From Sphingomonas asaccharolytica NBRC 15499 (GTDB lineage Bacteria > Pseudomonadota > Alphaproteobacteria > Sphingomonadales > Sphingomonadaceae): a DNA stretch of 55,911 nt. Made by a program: the position numbers and the translations under genes. Each line of letters starts with the position of its first letter. The first letter of the stretch is position 1. Of this stretch, positions 20,841 through 29,479 are shown piece after piece. The DNA is taken from positions 1-55,911 of the forward strand of contig NZ_BCYU01000025.1 in NCBI RefSeq assembly GCF_001598355.1, in the 5' to 3' direction. The notes below the pieces were generated by a model that saw only the letters and a program-made list of their open reading frames with translations, did no database searches and was not told the DNA's origin.

Positions 20841-21380
20841 ATGATCGAAACCCCCCGCCTGATCCTTCGCCCGTGGCGCGAGGACGACAAACCCGCGTTC
20901 AACGCGATCATCAACACGCCCGCGATGATGAAGCATTTCGGCGGAGTCGTGCCGCGCGAGGAGATCGATCCGCTGATCGATGCGCAGATGGCGAAGCAGG
21001 AGGCCCATGGTCATTGCATGTGGGCCGTCGAGACCAAGGCGGACGGTGCGCTTGCGGGGATTTGCGGGCTCAGGCTGGGCGGGCATGCCGATACGCCGGT
21101 CGACGGTATGTACGAGCTCGGCTGGCGCATCGCCGAAAAGCATTGGGGGCAGGGGATTGCGCGGGAAGCGGCCGAGGCCAGTCGCGACTGGGGCTGGGCG
21201 AACACACCGGCCGAGACGATCGCGGCGTGGACCAATCCCGATAATGCGCCGTCCTGGGGGCTGATGATCCGGATCGGTATGACGCGCCGCCCCGAACTCG
21301 ATTTCCGGCATCCACGTTATCTCGATAATGACGACGTGATCGGCGACATGATCGTTTACGCGATCGATCGCCCGCGATGA
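20841..21380 (+). CDS. GNAT N-acetyltransferase, RimJ/RimL-like
   Basis: A 179-residue acetyltransferase of the GNAT fold. E-T-P-R-L-I-L-R-P-W-R-E-D-D at the N terminus and G-W-R-I-A-E-K-H-W-G-Q-G-I-A-R-E-A-A (acetyl-CoA pyrophosphate loop) are typical of the RimJ/RimL group that acetylates protein N termini or small amines. ATG 20841 lies 10 bases after the hemB stop with AGCGAGG just upstream. It overlaps the next gene, a related GNAT, by four bases (ATGA), and the pair looks like a tandem duplication. Substrate unknown. Confidence 0.87.
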   Translation: MIETPRLILRPWREDDKPAFNAIINTPAMMKHFGGVVPREEIDPLIDAQMAKQEAHGHCMWAVETKADGALAGICGLRLGGHADTPVDGMYELGWRIAEKHWGQGIAREAAEASRDWGWANTPAETIAAWTNPDNAPSWGLMIRIGMTRRPELDFRHPRYLDNDDVIGDMIVYAIDRPR

Positions 21381-21955
21381 GCGCGACCGTAGTCGAGACG
21401 GAACGACTAATCCTGCGCGGCTGGCGCGACAGCGACGTCGCGCCGTTTCATGCCATGTGCAACGATCCGGAGGTCATGCGCTACCTCGGGCCGCCGCTGA
21501 GCCGCGAGGATGCCGCGGCCGCTGGAGAACGCCAGAACGGGTTCATCGCCAGCCATGGCTATTGCTTCTGGGCAGTCGAGCGAAAGGCTGATGGCGCTTT
21601 CCTGGGCTTTTGCGGTCTCAAGCCCGGCCCGGAGGGCACGCCGCTCGCCAATCAGGTCGAGATCGGCTGGCGCTTGGCGCGTGACGCCTGGGGTCAGGGC
21701 TATGCGCGCGAAGCGGCCGAGGCGGCGATCGCCTGGGGTTGGGCGAACACCGATGCGCCCGAGATCTTGGCGATGACCGTCGTCGGCAACGAGCGCAGCT
21801 GGGGCTTGATGGAACGGCTCGGTATGGTGCGCGATCATGATAGCGACTTCGATCACCCGGCGGTGCTCGTGGGCGATCCGTTGAGGCCGCATATCGTCTA
21901 CCGGATGGTCCGGCCCCAGTCCCAAAGCGCGTCGTCGAGGCGCCTGACCACATAA
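21377..21955 (+). CDS. GNAT N-acetyltransferase, paralogue of the preceding gene
   Basis: A 192-residue GNAT protein aligned along its length with its upstream neighbour: E-T-E-R-L-I-L-R-G-W-R-D-S-D matches E-T-P-R-L-I-L-R-P-W, and G-W-R-L-A-R-D-A-W-G-Q-G-Y-A-R-E-A-A is the acetyl-CoA loop. It starts in the four-base overlap with that gene, so the two are translationally coupled. Its last 20 residues (P-Q-S-Q-S-A-S-S-R-R-L-T-T) go beyond the usual end of the fold and overlap the 3' end of the convergent acyltransferase gene by 58 bases. Substrate unknown. Confidence 0.87.
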   Translation: MSATVVETERLILRGWRDSDVAPFHAMCNDPEVMRYLGPPLSREDAAAAGERQNGFIASHGYCFWAVERKADGAFLGFCGLKPGPEGTPLANQVEIGWRLARDAWGQGYAREAAEAAIAWGWANTDAPEILAMTVVGNERSWGLMERLGMVRDHDSDFDHPAVLVGDPLRPHIVYRMVRPQSQSASSRRLTT

Positions 21956-23958
21956 TCCGCGCCCGATCGGGAAAGATGTTGCTGGTCGATGAAAAACGGG
22001 ACCTCTCCGTCATCGGTTCGGCACCGGTCGTTGGGGCACAACAGGTCGCGCAGTGGCACGAAACGCGTGCCGGGGACGGCGCGGGCGCTATCCGCGACGA
22101 TCACGCTGCCGCGATCGGCTAACGGTTCGAAGAAGCGATCGTCGACTGAACCCGCCATCTCGCTCAGCCCCGGCGCCGCATAACGCTCCAGGGCCCCACG
22201 CAACGGCAGCGCCTGCGCCCAGACATGGCGCGCCGGATCGAATTGCAACCACGGCACATCCCCGAGCAGGACGACCTTCTTGCCGGCGTCACGGAGGCGA
22301 GTCAGCGTTCGGCCGAGCGCCGCACGCAGTTCGATCTCGCTCGAGCTATCCGCGCTCGCGCCGTCGGCGGGTATCACGCCATCGCCGATCGCGATGGCAT
22401 GGGCACTGAAGGGCGACTGCCAGAATGCAGTCAGAACGACGATCTTGATGCGCGGATCCCGCGCTGCTTTTTCGATCGCCGCGATGTTGAAGTCGGCGCA
22501 AGCGCGCGATGCGCCGGGATGCTCGCGCAGCCTGAGCGTCGCGCCGAGCAACGGTGGGCAGGACCCCGCCGTCATCTGTATCAGCCCATAACCGTGCGCA
22601 CGGGCATTCTCGCGCAACGCTTCGCCGAGCGCCGATGCATGGCTGTCGCCCAGTAACGCGACGAGCGGGCCGCTACCGGGCGGCGCGCAGAATTGGGTCG
22701 CGTTCGGACGGTCGACGCCATAGCCGGTCAGGCAGAGGCTTCGGCTGTTGGAGAGAATGCTCTCGATGCGTCGCGACGATGCGCCGGCCCGATCGGGAAT
22801 GCCGCCGGATACGGCAATGCCACCGAACAACGCCAGACACAGCGCAAGCGCAACGCCGTAGCACCGCAGGGTCGCCGGGTTGGTGCGGTTCTGCCTGGGT
22901 TGACGCCAAGGGAGTTCGACCCAACGCCAGCAGCAATAGGCAGGAACGATCGACCCGATCGCCGTCGCCGCGAGCAGCAGCGGCGGCACTGGGCCGGCGG
23001 CGGCGATGCGAAGGAAGGCGAGCGGCGGCCAGTGCCAGAGGTACCAGGAATAGGAGATGAGCCCGATCGCGACCAGCGGGCGGCTGCCGAGCAGGTGGCG
23101 GTTGATACCGCTTTCGGGTGCCGCGATCATCATCGCGGTACCGATGGTGGGCAGTAGCGCGGCATAACCAGGAAAGCGCATCTGTTCGTCGAACAGCCGC
23201 AAGGACGCGGCGATCGTCATCAGCCCGGCGACGGCGATCCATTGCTGCACGGCAGTTGGAAGCCGGAGGCCCGCACGGCGGGCGATCGCCAGCGAGACGC
23301 CGATACCAAGTTCCCACGCACGTGTCGGCAGCAGGTAGAAGGACGCTACCGGCTCGATCGGCGTCGCCAGCAGGCCGAGCAGAAGCGATAGGCAGGTAAT
23401 GGCGAGCACCGCCCATAACGCACTGCGAATGCTCCATCGGTGAAGCGCCAGCAACAAGGGCGGCAGGAGCAGATAGAATTGTTCCTCGATGCCGAGCGAC
23501 CAGGTCATCAGGAACGGTTCGAGCCCCGCGCTTGGCGTGAAATAATCGATCGTGTGGAAGAACCAGAGATTGGAGACGCCGAGCAACGCGGCGACCGCGC
23601 TGATCGCGAACCGCGCGAGTTCGCCCGGGCCCAGGATCAGCAATCCCGATCCGAGCGTCACCAACGAGACGGCGATGAGCGCCGGCAGGATGCGTCGCGC
23701 GCGCCGGGCGTAAAAGGCGGCAAAGCTGAACCGTCGGTCGGCGATCTCGCGATGGACGATTCCGCCAATCAGGAAACCTGAGATGACGAAGAATATATCG
23801 ACGCCGGCGAACCCGCCGGGCAGCCAGCCGAGACCGGCGTGAAAGAGCACGACCGCCGTCACCGCGATCGCGCGTAGTCCGTCGATATCGGGACGATAGC
23901 CGGCGCGCGCGCCGACCAAAGCCGATCGGTTCGCAATTTGCCCGGCCGCCATGTCCAT
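21898..23958 (-). CDS. OafA/YrhL-type acyltransferase with C-terminal SGNH domain
   Basis: A 686-residue membrane acyltransferase likely to O-acetylate a surface polysaccharide. Residues about 20-370 are the Acyltransferase-3 domain: Y-R-P-D-I-D-G-L-R-A-I-A-V, the conserved His in V-V-L-F-H-A-G, and about ten transmembrane helices. Residues about 430-680 are a periplasmic SGNH domain with G-D-S-H-A-S-A-L-G and a distal D-Q-Q-H-L-S. Acetyl groups are thought to pass from acetyl-CoA through the membrane domain to the SGNH serine and then to the glycan. It is divergent from the giant unknown gene, which could be a surface partner, but the 141-base gap gives no proof. Confidence 0.92.
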   Translation of the reverse strand: MDMAAGQIANRSALVGARAGYRPDIDGLRAIAVTAVVLFHAGLGWLPGGFAGVDIFFVISGFLIGGIVHREIADRRFSFAAFYARRARRILPALIAVSLVTLGSGLLILGPGELARFAISAVAALLGVSNLWFFHTIDYFTPSAGLEPFLMTWSLGIEEQFYLLLPPLLLALHRWSIRSALWAVLAITCLSLLLGLLATPIEPVASFYLLPTRAWELGIGVSLAIARRAGLRLPTAVQQWIAVAGLMTIAASLRLFDEQMRFPGYAALLPTIGTAMMIAAPESGINRHLLGSRPLVAIGLISYSWYLWHWPPLAFLRIAAAGPVPPLLLAATAIGSIVPAYCCWRWVELPWRQPRQNRTNPATLRCYGVALALCLALFGGIAVSGGIPDRAGASSRRIESILSNSRSLCLTGYGVDRPNATQFCAPPGSGPLVALLGDSHASALGEALRENARAHGYGLIQMTAGSCPPLLGATLRLREHPGASRACADFNIAAIEKAARDPRIKIVVLTAFWQSPFSAHAIAIGDGVIPADGASADSSSEIELRAALGRTLTRLRDAGKKVVLLGDVPWLQFDPARHVWAQALPLRGALERYAAPGLSEMAGSVDDRFFEPLADRGSVIVADSARAVPGTRFVPLRDLLCPNDRCRTDDGEVPFFIDQQHLSRSGADYVVRRLDDALWDWGRTIR

Positions 23959-24013
23959 CGCAGCGATCTAGGCGATAGAAGTTGAAAGAAGCTGAAATCC
24001 GATAAGCTTAGCG

Positions 24014-24026
24014 ATCAAACTTTGAT
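24014..24026. promoter_or_regulatory. Short palindrome in the divergent acyltransferase/giant-gene gap
   Basis: ATCAAA-C-TTTGAT is a perfect 13-base palindrome, 55 bases from the acyltransferase start and 74 from the start of the large plus-strand gene. The gap around it is AT-richer than the flanking genes and includes TATAGA at 24040-24045, a possible -10. It may be a regulator site; its length makes chance occurrence quite possible. Confidence 0.3.
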
Positions 24027-24099
24027 TGCAAGGTTGGATTATAGATGTTCTCTTTATGTTCCAGCGCGGAGCGTTGGACTGATCCCCAAGGAGAACTCC

Positions 24100-27000
24100 A
24101 TGCAAATCAACGGCCCCAGTCAAATTGTCTTTCCGGACGGTTCGGCACAGCAGAACTTGGCGCTGACGACCGGCGGCGCTACCGGTACCGTCGGCTTCAG
24201 CGTTACCGAAGTCCCGGCACAGGTCGCGTCGGTACGCCTGTCGGCGACCGCGTCGCCCTTGGCGGTCGGTGCGGCACTGACGCCCGCGCAGGCCGGTGCG
24301 CTCGTCGTCACTCGCACCGCGAGCGGTGGCACTGGCTATGGCCCCACGATCGATAAGTCCGCGATCGTCGGCGTCCGCTCGCGCGTCTATGCGACCGGCA
24401 CCACGGCTCCGGCCTTCACGGTTGGCGATTCGACGGCAGTGACGGCATGCCAGAACGGCAACTACTTCATCCCAAACTTCCCGACGGGCGGCAGCGGCAC
24501 TGTCACCGTCGATATCCTGTTCGACATCGGTAGCGTGATCACACTAGGCAAGGTTGTCGATACACTCTTGAGTCTGGGCTACACGACCGCCACCAGCGAC
24601 CAGTGGACCGGCGTCTCCGCCACCACGCTGGCTAGCAGCGACGGCACGGCCGTGTCGGTGCTGGACGCTCTCGCGATCACCGCCAACAGCAGTAATCCGT
24701 TCAACGAGAAGAAGCTGAACGCCACCGTTACGGGCGCGGCGACGGGGCGTTGGGTCGGCGTTCGCCTTACCAACGTTTCGCCGAGCCGTTATCCGTGCGT
24801 CTTCGGCGCGCTCGGCGTTCAGGCGAGCACCGGATCGGGTTCGAGCTTCACCCCGCTGCCATCGCCGGTCTATTTCGGAGTCACCGCGACCGACAGCGGG
24901 TCGGGATCGGGCGCGCTTATCGATCAGTCGGCGATCGTCGGTGTGCGCACGCGTGTCTTCGCGAGCGGAACCACGGCGCCTGCCTTCACCGTCGGTGACT
25001 CGAGCGCAGTAACGGCGTGCCAGAACGGCAACTATTTCATCCCCGGCCTGCCGACGAGCGGCACCGGCACCTACACGATCGACGTGCTGCTGGACGTCGG
25101 CACTGCGATCACGCTGGCGAGTGTTGCAGACACCAAGGCCAGCCTGGGATACACGACCGCGACGAGCGATCAGTGGACTGGTGTTACCGCCGATGCGATC
25201 GCCAGCAGCGACGGCACGGCTTTGTCGGTGCTCAACGCGCTGACCATCACCGCTGACAACGCCAATCCGAACAACCAGAAGAAGCTGAACGCGACCGTCA
25301 CGGGCGCGCCGACCGGTCGCTGGGCGGGGTTCCGTCTACTCGGCGTGTCGCCCAGCCGCTATCCGTGCGTGTTCGCGGCGCTAGGCATGCGCCCGGTCAG
25401 CGGCGGCGGATCAACCGCCACCTACCGCGTGCCGATCGGCGACACGACGACCAATTTCGGTTCCAACCCGCCACCAACCGGCAATCCGGTGGTCTATGGC
25501 GACCCGGGGACGCGGTTCCCACTCGGCATCTATCTCACCTCGCCGGCATCGAGCTATGCGCTGACGATCCCGTCTGGGCTGTCGCTGGTCGTCCGTTCGA
25601 CCGCGCCGACGACTATTTCGGTCGGGTCGGCCTATAGCCTGACCAACGCGACCGGGCCGTTCGCACCCACCCAGACTGCCGGCGGTGCGAGCAGCGCATC
25701 GGTGCAGATCGTCGGCAGCGAAAAAAGCTTCGACGGCACCAATCTCAATCTGTCGGCAGGCACCTATCTAGCCTCCCCGGCGCTCGGGTTGAGCTTCGCG
25801 ACCAGCAGCGACGCGAGCAAGACCCAGACGCCGCCGGCTTTCACCCTGTCGTTCAAGGGCGTCATCCCAACCGATAAGAACGTGATCGCCGCAGTCTATG
25901 AATATGGCGAGGGCGGTATCGTGCTGCTTGGCAACTGGGCGACCAACAACGTCATCGCGCGGATCGAGCGCGACGGGACGGTCGAAGAGTTCGAGAGCGC
26001 CAGCGTCTTCTCGAACACTGCCGTGGAGGATGTCGCGGTCCGCTATGTTGACAATGCATCGGGTACCGGCGGCACGATCACCTTCTGGCGCGCCGGCGTG
26101 CAGGTTGGGTCGGCGCAGACGACGACGATCAAGCCGCGCGTAGTTCCTGATGCGCCGCTGGAAAGCAACGCGCTGTCGGGCAACACCGCCGGCGGCGGTG
26201 CGCTGAAGGTGCAGAAGCTCGGCATCACCGTCGACCTTCCGTCGCAGAGCGAAAGCTTCTCGCCGGTTTCGTCGGGCAACGTGACCGCAATACAGTTGCA
26301 AAACCTCTATGTTGATGCGCTGGCAGTCACCGCGCCGCAAAGCGCGCGCACCGTGACCTACCAGCCGACAGGCGGGTCGGTACAGGCGCTCGACGTCGTG
26401 ATCGGCCCGATGGCGGTGCCGGCGGGAGCGCCGTATCGCGCGGTGCTTGAGGACTGGTCGACCGGTTCGGCCGTCAGCCATCCCAATGCCCTCATCATGA
26501 CCAAACCGGCACGGCAGAATTGCGTGTTCGAAGACGCGCAGCTGGCGTCGGTGTCGCCGTGGATCGAGTGTCTCCCCCAAGGAGCTGTGCCGGTGATCGG
26601 CGGCATCGCTTATTATTGCGAGGCGGTACGCATCGGCGGCTACGCGACCTTCCAGTTCGGTTACGACTGGACGACCACCACGATGCCGAACAATCCATTC
26701 GGCGATCCCAGCGGCAACAACAGCTACATGGTGCCGCACAAATGGCGGATCGAGGATTCGTCCGGCAATTTGCTCGGTAAGGTCGAACGACCGGACGGCG
26801 GCCCGCTGAACGGGACCGATATTCCGCGGATCTTCGCCGGCAGCTATGACGGCAATGGGGTGGCGATCACCAACGCGACCAACAAATGGTATCCGCACGG
26901 CACCGTCCGAGCAGCGGTGATCTGGCGCTCGGCGACGCCGTCCGCGCAGAGCCAGACGTTCATCAACACCAGTCTGCCGCGCTACGACGTCACCGTACCC

Positions 27001-28602
27001 TACGCGTCGCACACGCATTTCTCGAACAATGGCGGCGATATGCGGTTGTGGAGCGACGGGCAGGCCAACGGGTTCGGCAATACGCGCGTGATGCCGTGGG
27101 AGCCGACCAACTATGCCACGCTCGTGCCGCAGGCGGGTGTCACGCAGGATCCATACAAGGCATCGCTCTACGCCGATGTGTCGCTCGCGGCTGTGGCGTC
27201 GACCTGGCTCAAATACACGCCGTTCAATCAGGCCGGACGCAGCCCGGTGACGGGCCCGGGCGGTGCCCGTGACGATCGCGCCGGCATCGCCGAGCCAGTC
27301 GCCCAGTATATGTACGACGTGACCGCCACGCGGCCTCATGACGGCACGCCGTTCGCCGCGATAGCGCTCGATTATTGTTCGAGCTACGCCAGCGATCCGT
27401 ATCATTGCTTCGAGGGCGGGCGGTGCGTGCCGTTGTTCAAGGGCGCCAACGCCAATCGGACGATCACGCTGCGCAATCATTATTACGGTGCGGGCGACAG
27501 CGCGACGCCACCGGAGCGGGCCTATTACATTCAGGGCGGCCAGCCCTATGTGTTCGCGACGCAGTATAATCCGTTGCGCGTCACGGTGCCCTATGCCGGA
27601 TCGGCGGCCGACAAGCCCTACTTCGGGACGAACGAAATCGATTCGCTGCACGCACATCAGTTCCCGCATTGGGGATCGCTGCTCTGGAAGACGCCCGAAT
27701 TCGCGTTCCTCGGGCACAAGCTCTGGGATCAGACCCGTCTCTACCTGAACGTCATCATCAACGAACCCTCGGCACAGCGTTGGGCGGTCCGTGACGGCGC
27801 ATGGTCGTTCCTCCATGCCGCGATGGCATGGAAGACGGCATCGGCGAATTCGGACCGGCTCTACAGCCGGGCGGAGGTGATGGCCTTCGCGGTGGCCGAC
27901 TTCGAGGCGTTCAGCGATATGCACAAGACGGCCACGCCCGGCTTCGATCATCCGCCGACTAACGTGTTCACCAACGGTGCGATTGATCCGATCAAGGTCG
28001 CCTATGCCGGTGCGAGCAAGTTCGGCATCATCATTCCGATCAACGATGATTATGGCCAGCATGATTTCTATGCGGGCTATTGGCTGAGCGCGATTGGGAT
28101 TGGGCAGAAGCTGGGCTTCAACGCCGCGCTGCGCAGCGCGTCTGCCAAAGCCGGGGCGGTGCTCGACTGGCTGATCGCCCAGCATCGAAAGCGGATCGTC
28201 GGGCGTATCAACTCGGCGCCGCGTGCCAATCTGGCCGACAACAACTACCTGTTCGTGTTGTGGAAGACCGCGTCGATCAACGCAGCGGGTGGGAACGTTG
28301 CCAGTCTGCCGCAAACGTATGCCGCAGTCGCGTCACAGAACGGCAATGCGCCGAGTTGGGACTATTCGACCGCCGACGGCGTCACCGATATCCGTGACGG
28401 CCAGGCAACCGACCAGTTACTGGCCGGTCCGTCAATTCTGAAGAACCAACTGTTACAGACGGGCACCGATCTCGACTCGGCGCTCACTACCGTCAACGGC
28501 TGGCGTAACCAGAAGAAGAGCGAGCAGTTGGCGCTCGGCTCCAACGCAGGACAGAGCTGGTTCCGGTATCTGAATGCGATGAACAATCCGGCCATCAGCT
28601 GA
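24100..28602 (+). CDS. Giant 1500-residue protein of unknown function, tail-fibre-like N terminus
   Basis: I do not recognise this protein as a whole. ATG 24100 follows AAGGAG by six bases. No signal peptide is present. Residues 8-18 (Q-I-V-F-P-D-G-S-A-Q-Q) resemble the I-x-F-x-D-G-T-x-Q motif common in phage tail fibres. Residues 84-240 and 274-430 are tandem repeats, about three-quarters identical, each with paired cysteines (T-A-C-Q-N-G-N-Y-F-I-P and R-Y-P-C-V-F). Residues about 540-710 look like a lectin-type beta sandwich (F-D-G-T-N-L at its start, D-V-A-V-R-Y and T-F-W-R-A-G-V-Q-V-G near its end). Residues 730-1150 are beta-rich with many aromatic residues. Residues 1170-1500 are largely helical with many Trp, Tyr and His, as in (alpha/alpha) toroid enzymes. 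No phage genes flank it. It may be a surface adhesin, a glycan-active enzyme or a captured fibre. Confidence 0.75.
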   Translation: MQINGPSQIVFPDGSAQQNLALTTGGATGTVGFSVTEVPAQVASVRLSATASPLAVGAALTPAQAGALVVTRTASGGTGYGPTIDKSAIVGVRSRVYATGTTAPAFTVGDSTAVTACQNGNYFIPNFPTGGSGTVTVDILFDIGSVITLGKVVDTLLSLGYTTATSDQWTGVSATTLASSDGTAVSVLDALAITANSSNPFNEKKLNATVTGAATGRWVGVRLTNVSPSRYPCVFGALGVQASTGSGSSFTPLPSPVYFGVTATDSGSGSGALIDQSAIVGVRTRVFASGTTAPAFTVGDSSAVTACQNGNYFIPGLPTSGTGTYTIDVLLDVGTAITLASVADTKASLGYTTATSDQWTGVTADAIASSDGTALSVLNALTITADNANPNNQKKLNATVTGAPTGRWAGFRLLGVSPSRYPCVFAALGMRPVSGGGSTATYRVPIGDTTTNFGSNPPPTGNPVVYGDPGTRFPLGIYLTSPASSYALTIPSGLSLVVRSTAPTTISVGSAYSLTNATGPFAPTQTAGGASSASVQIVGSEKSFDGTNLNLSAGTYLASPALGLSFATSSDASKTQTPPAFTLSFKGVIPTDKNVIAAVYEYGEGGIVLLGNWATNNVIARIERDGTVEEFESASVFSNTAVEDVAVRYVDNASGTGGTITFWRAGVQVGSAQTTTIKPRVVPDAPLESNALSGNTAGGGALKVQKLGITVDLPSQSESFSPVSSGNVTAIQLQNLYVDALAVTAPQSARTVTYQPTGGSVQALDVVIGPMAVPAGAPYRAVLEDWSTGSAVSHPNALIMTKPARQNCVFEDAQLASVSPWIECLPQGAVPVIGGIAYYCEAVRIGGYATFQFGYDWTTTTMPNNPFGDPSGNNSYMVPHKWRIEDSSGNLLGKVERPDGGPLNGTDIPRIFAGSYDGNGVAITNATNKWYPHGTVRAAVIWRSATPSAQSQTFINTSLPRYDVTVPYASHTHFSNNGGDMRLWSDGQANGFGNTRVMPWEPTNYATLVPQAGVTQDPYKASLYADVSLAAVASTWLKYTPFNQAGRSPVTGPGGARDDRAGIAEPVAQYMYDVTATRPHDGTPFAAIALDYCSSYASDPYHCFEGGRCVPLFKGANANRTITLRNHYYGAGDSATPPERAYYIQGGQPYVFATQYNPLRVTVPYAGSAADKPYFGTNEIDSLHAHQFPHWGSLLWKTPEFAFLGHKLWDQTRLYLNVIINEPSAQRWAVRDGAWSFLHAAMAWKTASANSDRLYSRAEVMAFAVADFEAFSDMHKTATPGFDHPPTNVFTNGAIDPIKVAYAGASKFGIIIPINDDYGQHDFYAGYWLSAIGIGQKLGFNAALRSASAKAGAVLDWLIAQHRKRIVGRINSAPRANLADNNYLFVLWKTASINAAGGNVASLPQTYAAVASQNGNAPSWDYSTADGVTDIRDGQATDQLLAGPSILKNQLLQTGTDLDSALTTVNGWRNQKKSEQLALGSNAGQSWFRYLNAMNNPAIS
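24349..25389 (+). repeat. Two 471-base tandem repeats inside the giant gene
   Basis: Coding repeats at 24349-24819 and 24919-25389, each 157 codons, with a 33-codon linker rich in Ser and Gly. A hand alignment without gaps gives about 41 amino-acid differences in 157. Synonymous sites have also diverged, so the duplication is not recent. The best conserved blocks are T-A-P-A-F-T-V-G-D-S, A-C-Q-N-G-N-Y-F-I-P, Y-T-T-A-T-S-D-Q-W-T-G-V and S-P-S-R-Y-P-C-V-F. Confidence 0.92.
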
Positions 28603-28606
28603 ACTG

Positions 28607-28641
28607 AATGACGGCGCTCGGAAACCGAGCGCCGTCATTTT
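28607..28641 (+). terminator. Strong terminator after the giant gene
   Basis: AATGACGGCGCTCGG (28607-28621) pairs perfectly with CCGAGCGCCGTCATT (28625-28639) around a three-base loop, with T residues following. It begins five bases after the stop codon. The symmetric stem with A residues on the left can also serve the convergent lipoprotein gene. Confidence 0.93.
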
Positions 28642-28654
28642 CCGTACGTTGGGC

Positions 28655-29149
28655 TTATTTCTCGCCGAGGATCGCCTTGATCGCGGCGATCTTCGTCTGT
28701 TGAGTCTCCAGTTGCGCCTGCGCCTTGGCGCGCGCGTCCTCCAGCGCCGGATAGGGCGGATCGCCGGCCACGCCGCGCTCGCTGGTCAATTGGTCGAGAT
28801 CGGTGACCGCGCCGAGCGTATCGACGCGGAGCGAATCGAGATCGGCCAGCGCCGATTCGGCGCGCACCCATTCGTTGCTGCCCACCGCCTGCGCGGCTGG
28901 GCTGCGCGCGGCGCTCTCCGCGGTGGCGGCACTGGCGGCAAAGGCCGCCTCCGACGCGCCCAGCTTGGCGCCGATCGCGGCGATCTTCTTGTCGAGTTCG
29001 GAATCGAGCGCTGCGACCGGCGTCACGACCTCCGGTTCGGCGTCCGAGCGCGATTCGATCGGCCGCAACGCGAGCGACGGATAGACCCCTGGCGTTTCGG
29101 TACAGCCGACGAGCCCGAGGGTGAGGAGTATCGCTATGCGCTTTGACAT
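28655..29149 (-). CDS. Small outer-membrane-type lipoprotein, unknown function
   Basis: A 164-residue lipoprotein. The signal M-S-K-R-I-A-I-L-L-T-L-G-L-V-G-C has a lipobox (L-V-G-C) placing the acylated cysteine at residue 16. The mature part is Ala/Glu/Lys-rich, with one long predicted helix at about 50-90 and another at 130-164 (R-A-K-A-Q-A-Q-L-E-T-Q-Q-T-K-I), suggesting a coiled coil. The residue after the cysteine is Thr, so there is no inner-membrane retention Asp. Convergent with the giant gene and divergent from tRNA-Arg. No family recognised. Confidence 0.75.
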   Translation of the reverse strand: MSKRIAILLTLGLVGCTETPGVYPSLALRPIESRSDAEPEVVTPVAALDSELDKKIAAIGAKLGASEAAFAASAATAESAARSPAAQAVGSNEWVRAESALADLDSLRVDTLGAVTDLDQLTSERGVAGDPPYPALEDARAKAQAQLETQQTKIAAIKAILGEK

Positions 29150-29231
29150 GACGCTGCTCTAGGCGGCGAAAAACTATGGCGCAACGCACTTGCGCTTCCC
29201 GAAACACCCCTCTATGTGCCGCGTCTCCCAG

Positions 29232-29308
29232 GCGCCCGTAGCTCAGCTGGATAGAGCATCAGACTACGAATCTGAGGGTCGGACGTTCGAATCGTTCCGG
29301 GCGCGCCA
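29232..29308 (+). tRNA. tRNA-Arg (anticodon ACG)
   Basis: A 77-base cloverleaf with encoded CCA: acceptor GCGCCCG (29232-29238) pairs with CGGGCGC (29298-29304), followed by G and CCA. The D-arm is TAGCTCAGCTGGATAGAGC, the anticodon loop CTACGAA gives anticodon ACG (29266-29268), and the T-arm loop is GTTCGAATC. The A at position 34 is presumably converted to inosine to read CGU, CGC and CGA. Confidence 0.97.
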
Positions 29309-29337
29309 TTTCCATTCACGGGCACGAAAGCCTGACG

Positions 29338-29364
29338 CCGCCGCCTCTCCACCAAGGGCGGCGG
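29338..29364 (+). terminator. GC hairpin after tRNA-Arg, possible terminator
   Basis: CCGCCGCC (29338-29345) pairs with GGCGGCGG (29357-29364) over an 11-base loop. Only TTGGTGTT follows, not a true T run, so this may be a weak terminator or simply a stem. A competing hairpin, CACCAA with TTGGTG (29350-29370), overlaps it. The rest of the gap to 29479 shows nothing further. Confidence 0.35.
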
Positions 29365-29479
29365 TTGGTGTTATGGGCCGCTCGCGGCGCAGGCCGTGGT
29401 CCAGAACTTGTCGTGGAACGATCGCGGCGGTACCGGCCGGCCGTATGCCGATCATCGTAGATCCGCATCCGGAACTGCC

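Noticed and set aside
24349..25389. CRISPR array suggested by repeats
   Set aside because: There are only two copies of 471 bases in frame within a protein gene.
25768..28314. 848-codon open frame antisense to the giant gene
   Set aside because: Same effect of third-position GC bias; Arg-rich translation with no motif or ribosome site, and the plus frame has repeats, a good start and a terminator.
24100..28602. Prophage remnant around the giant gene
   Set aside because: No terminase, capsid, portal, integrase or att repeats in the flanks, and codon use resembles the host.
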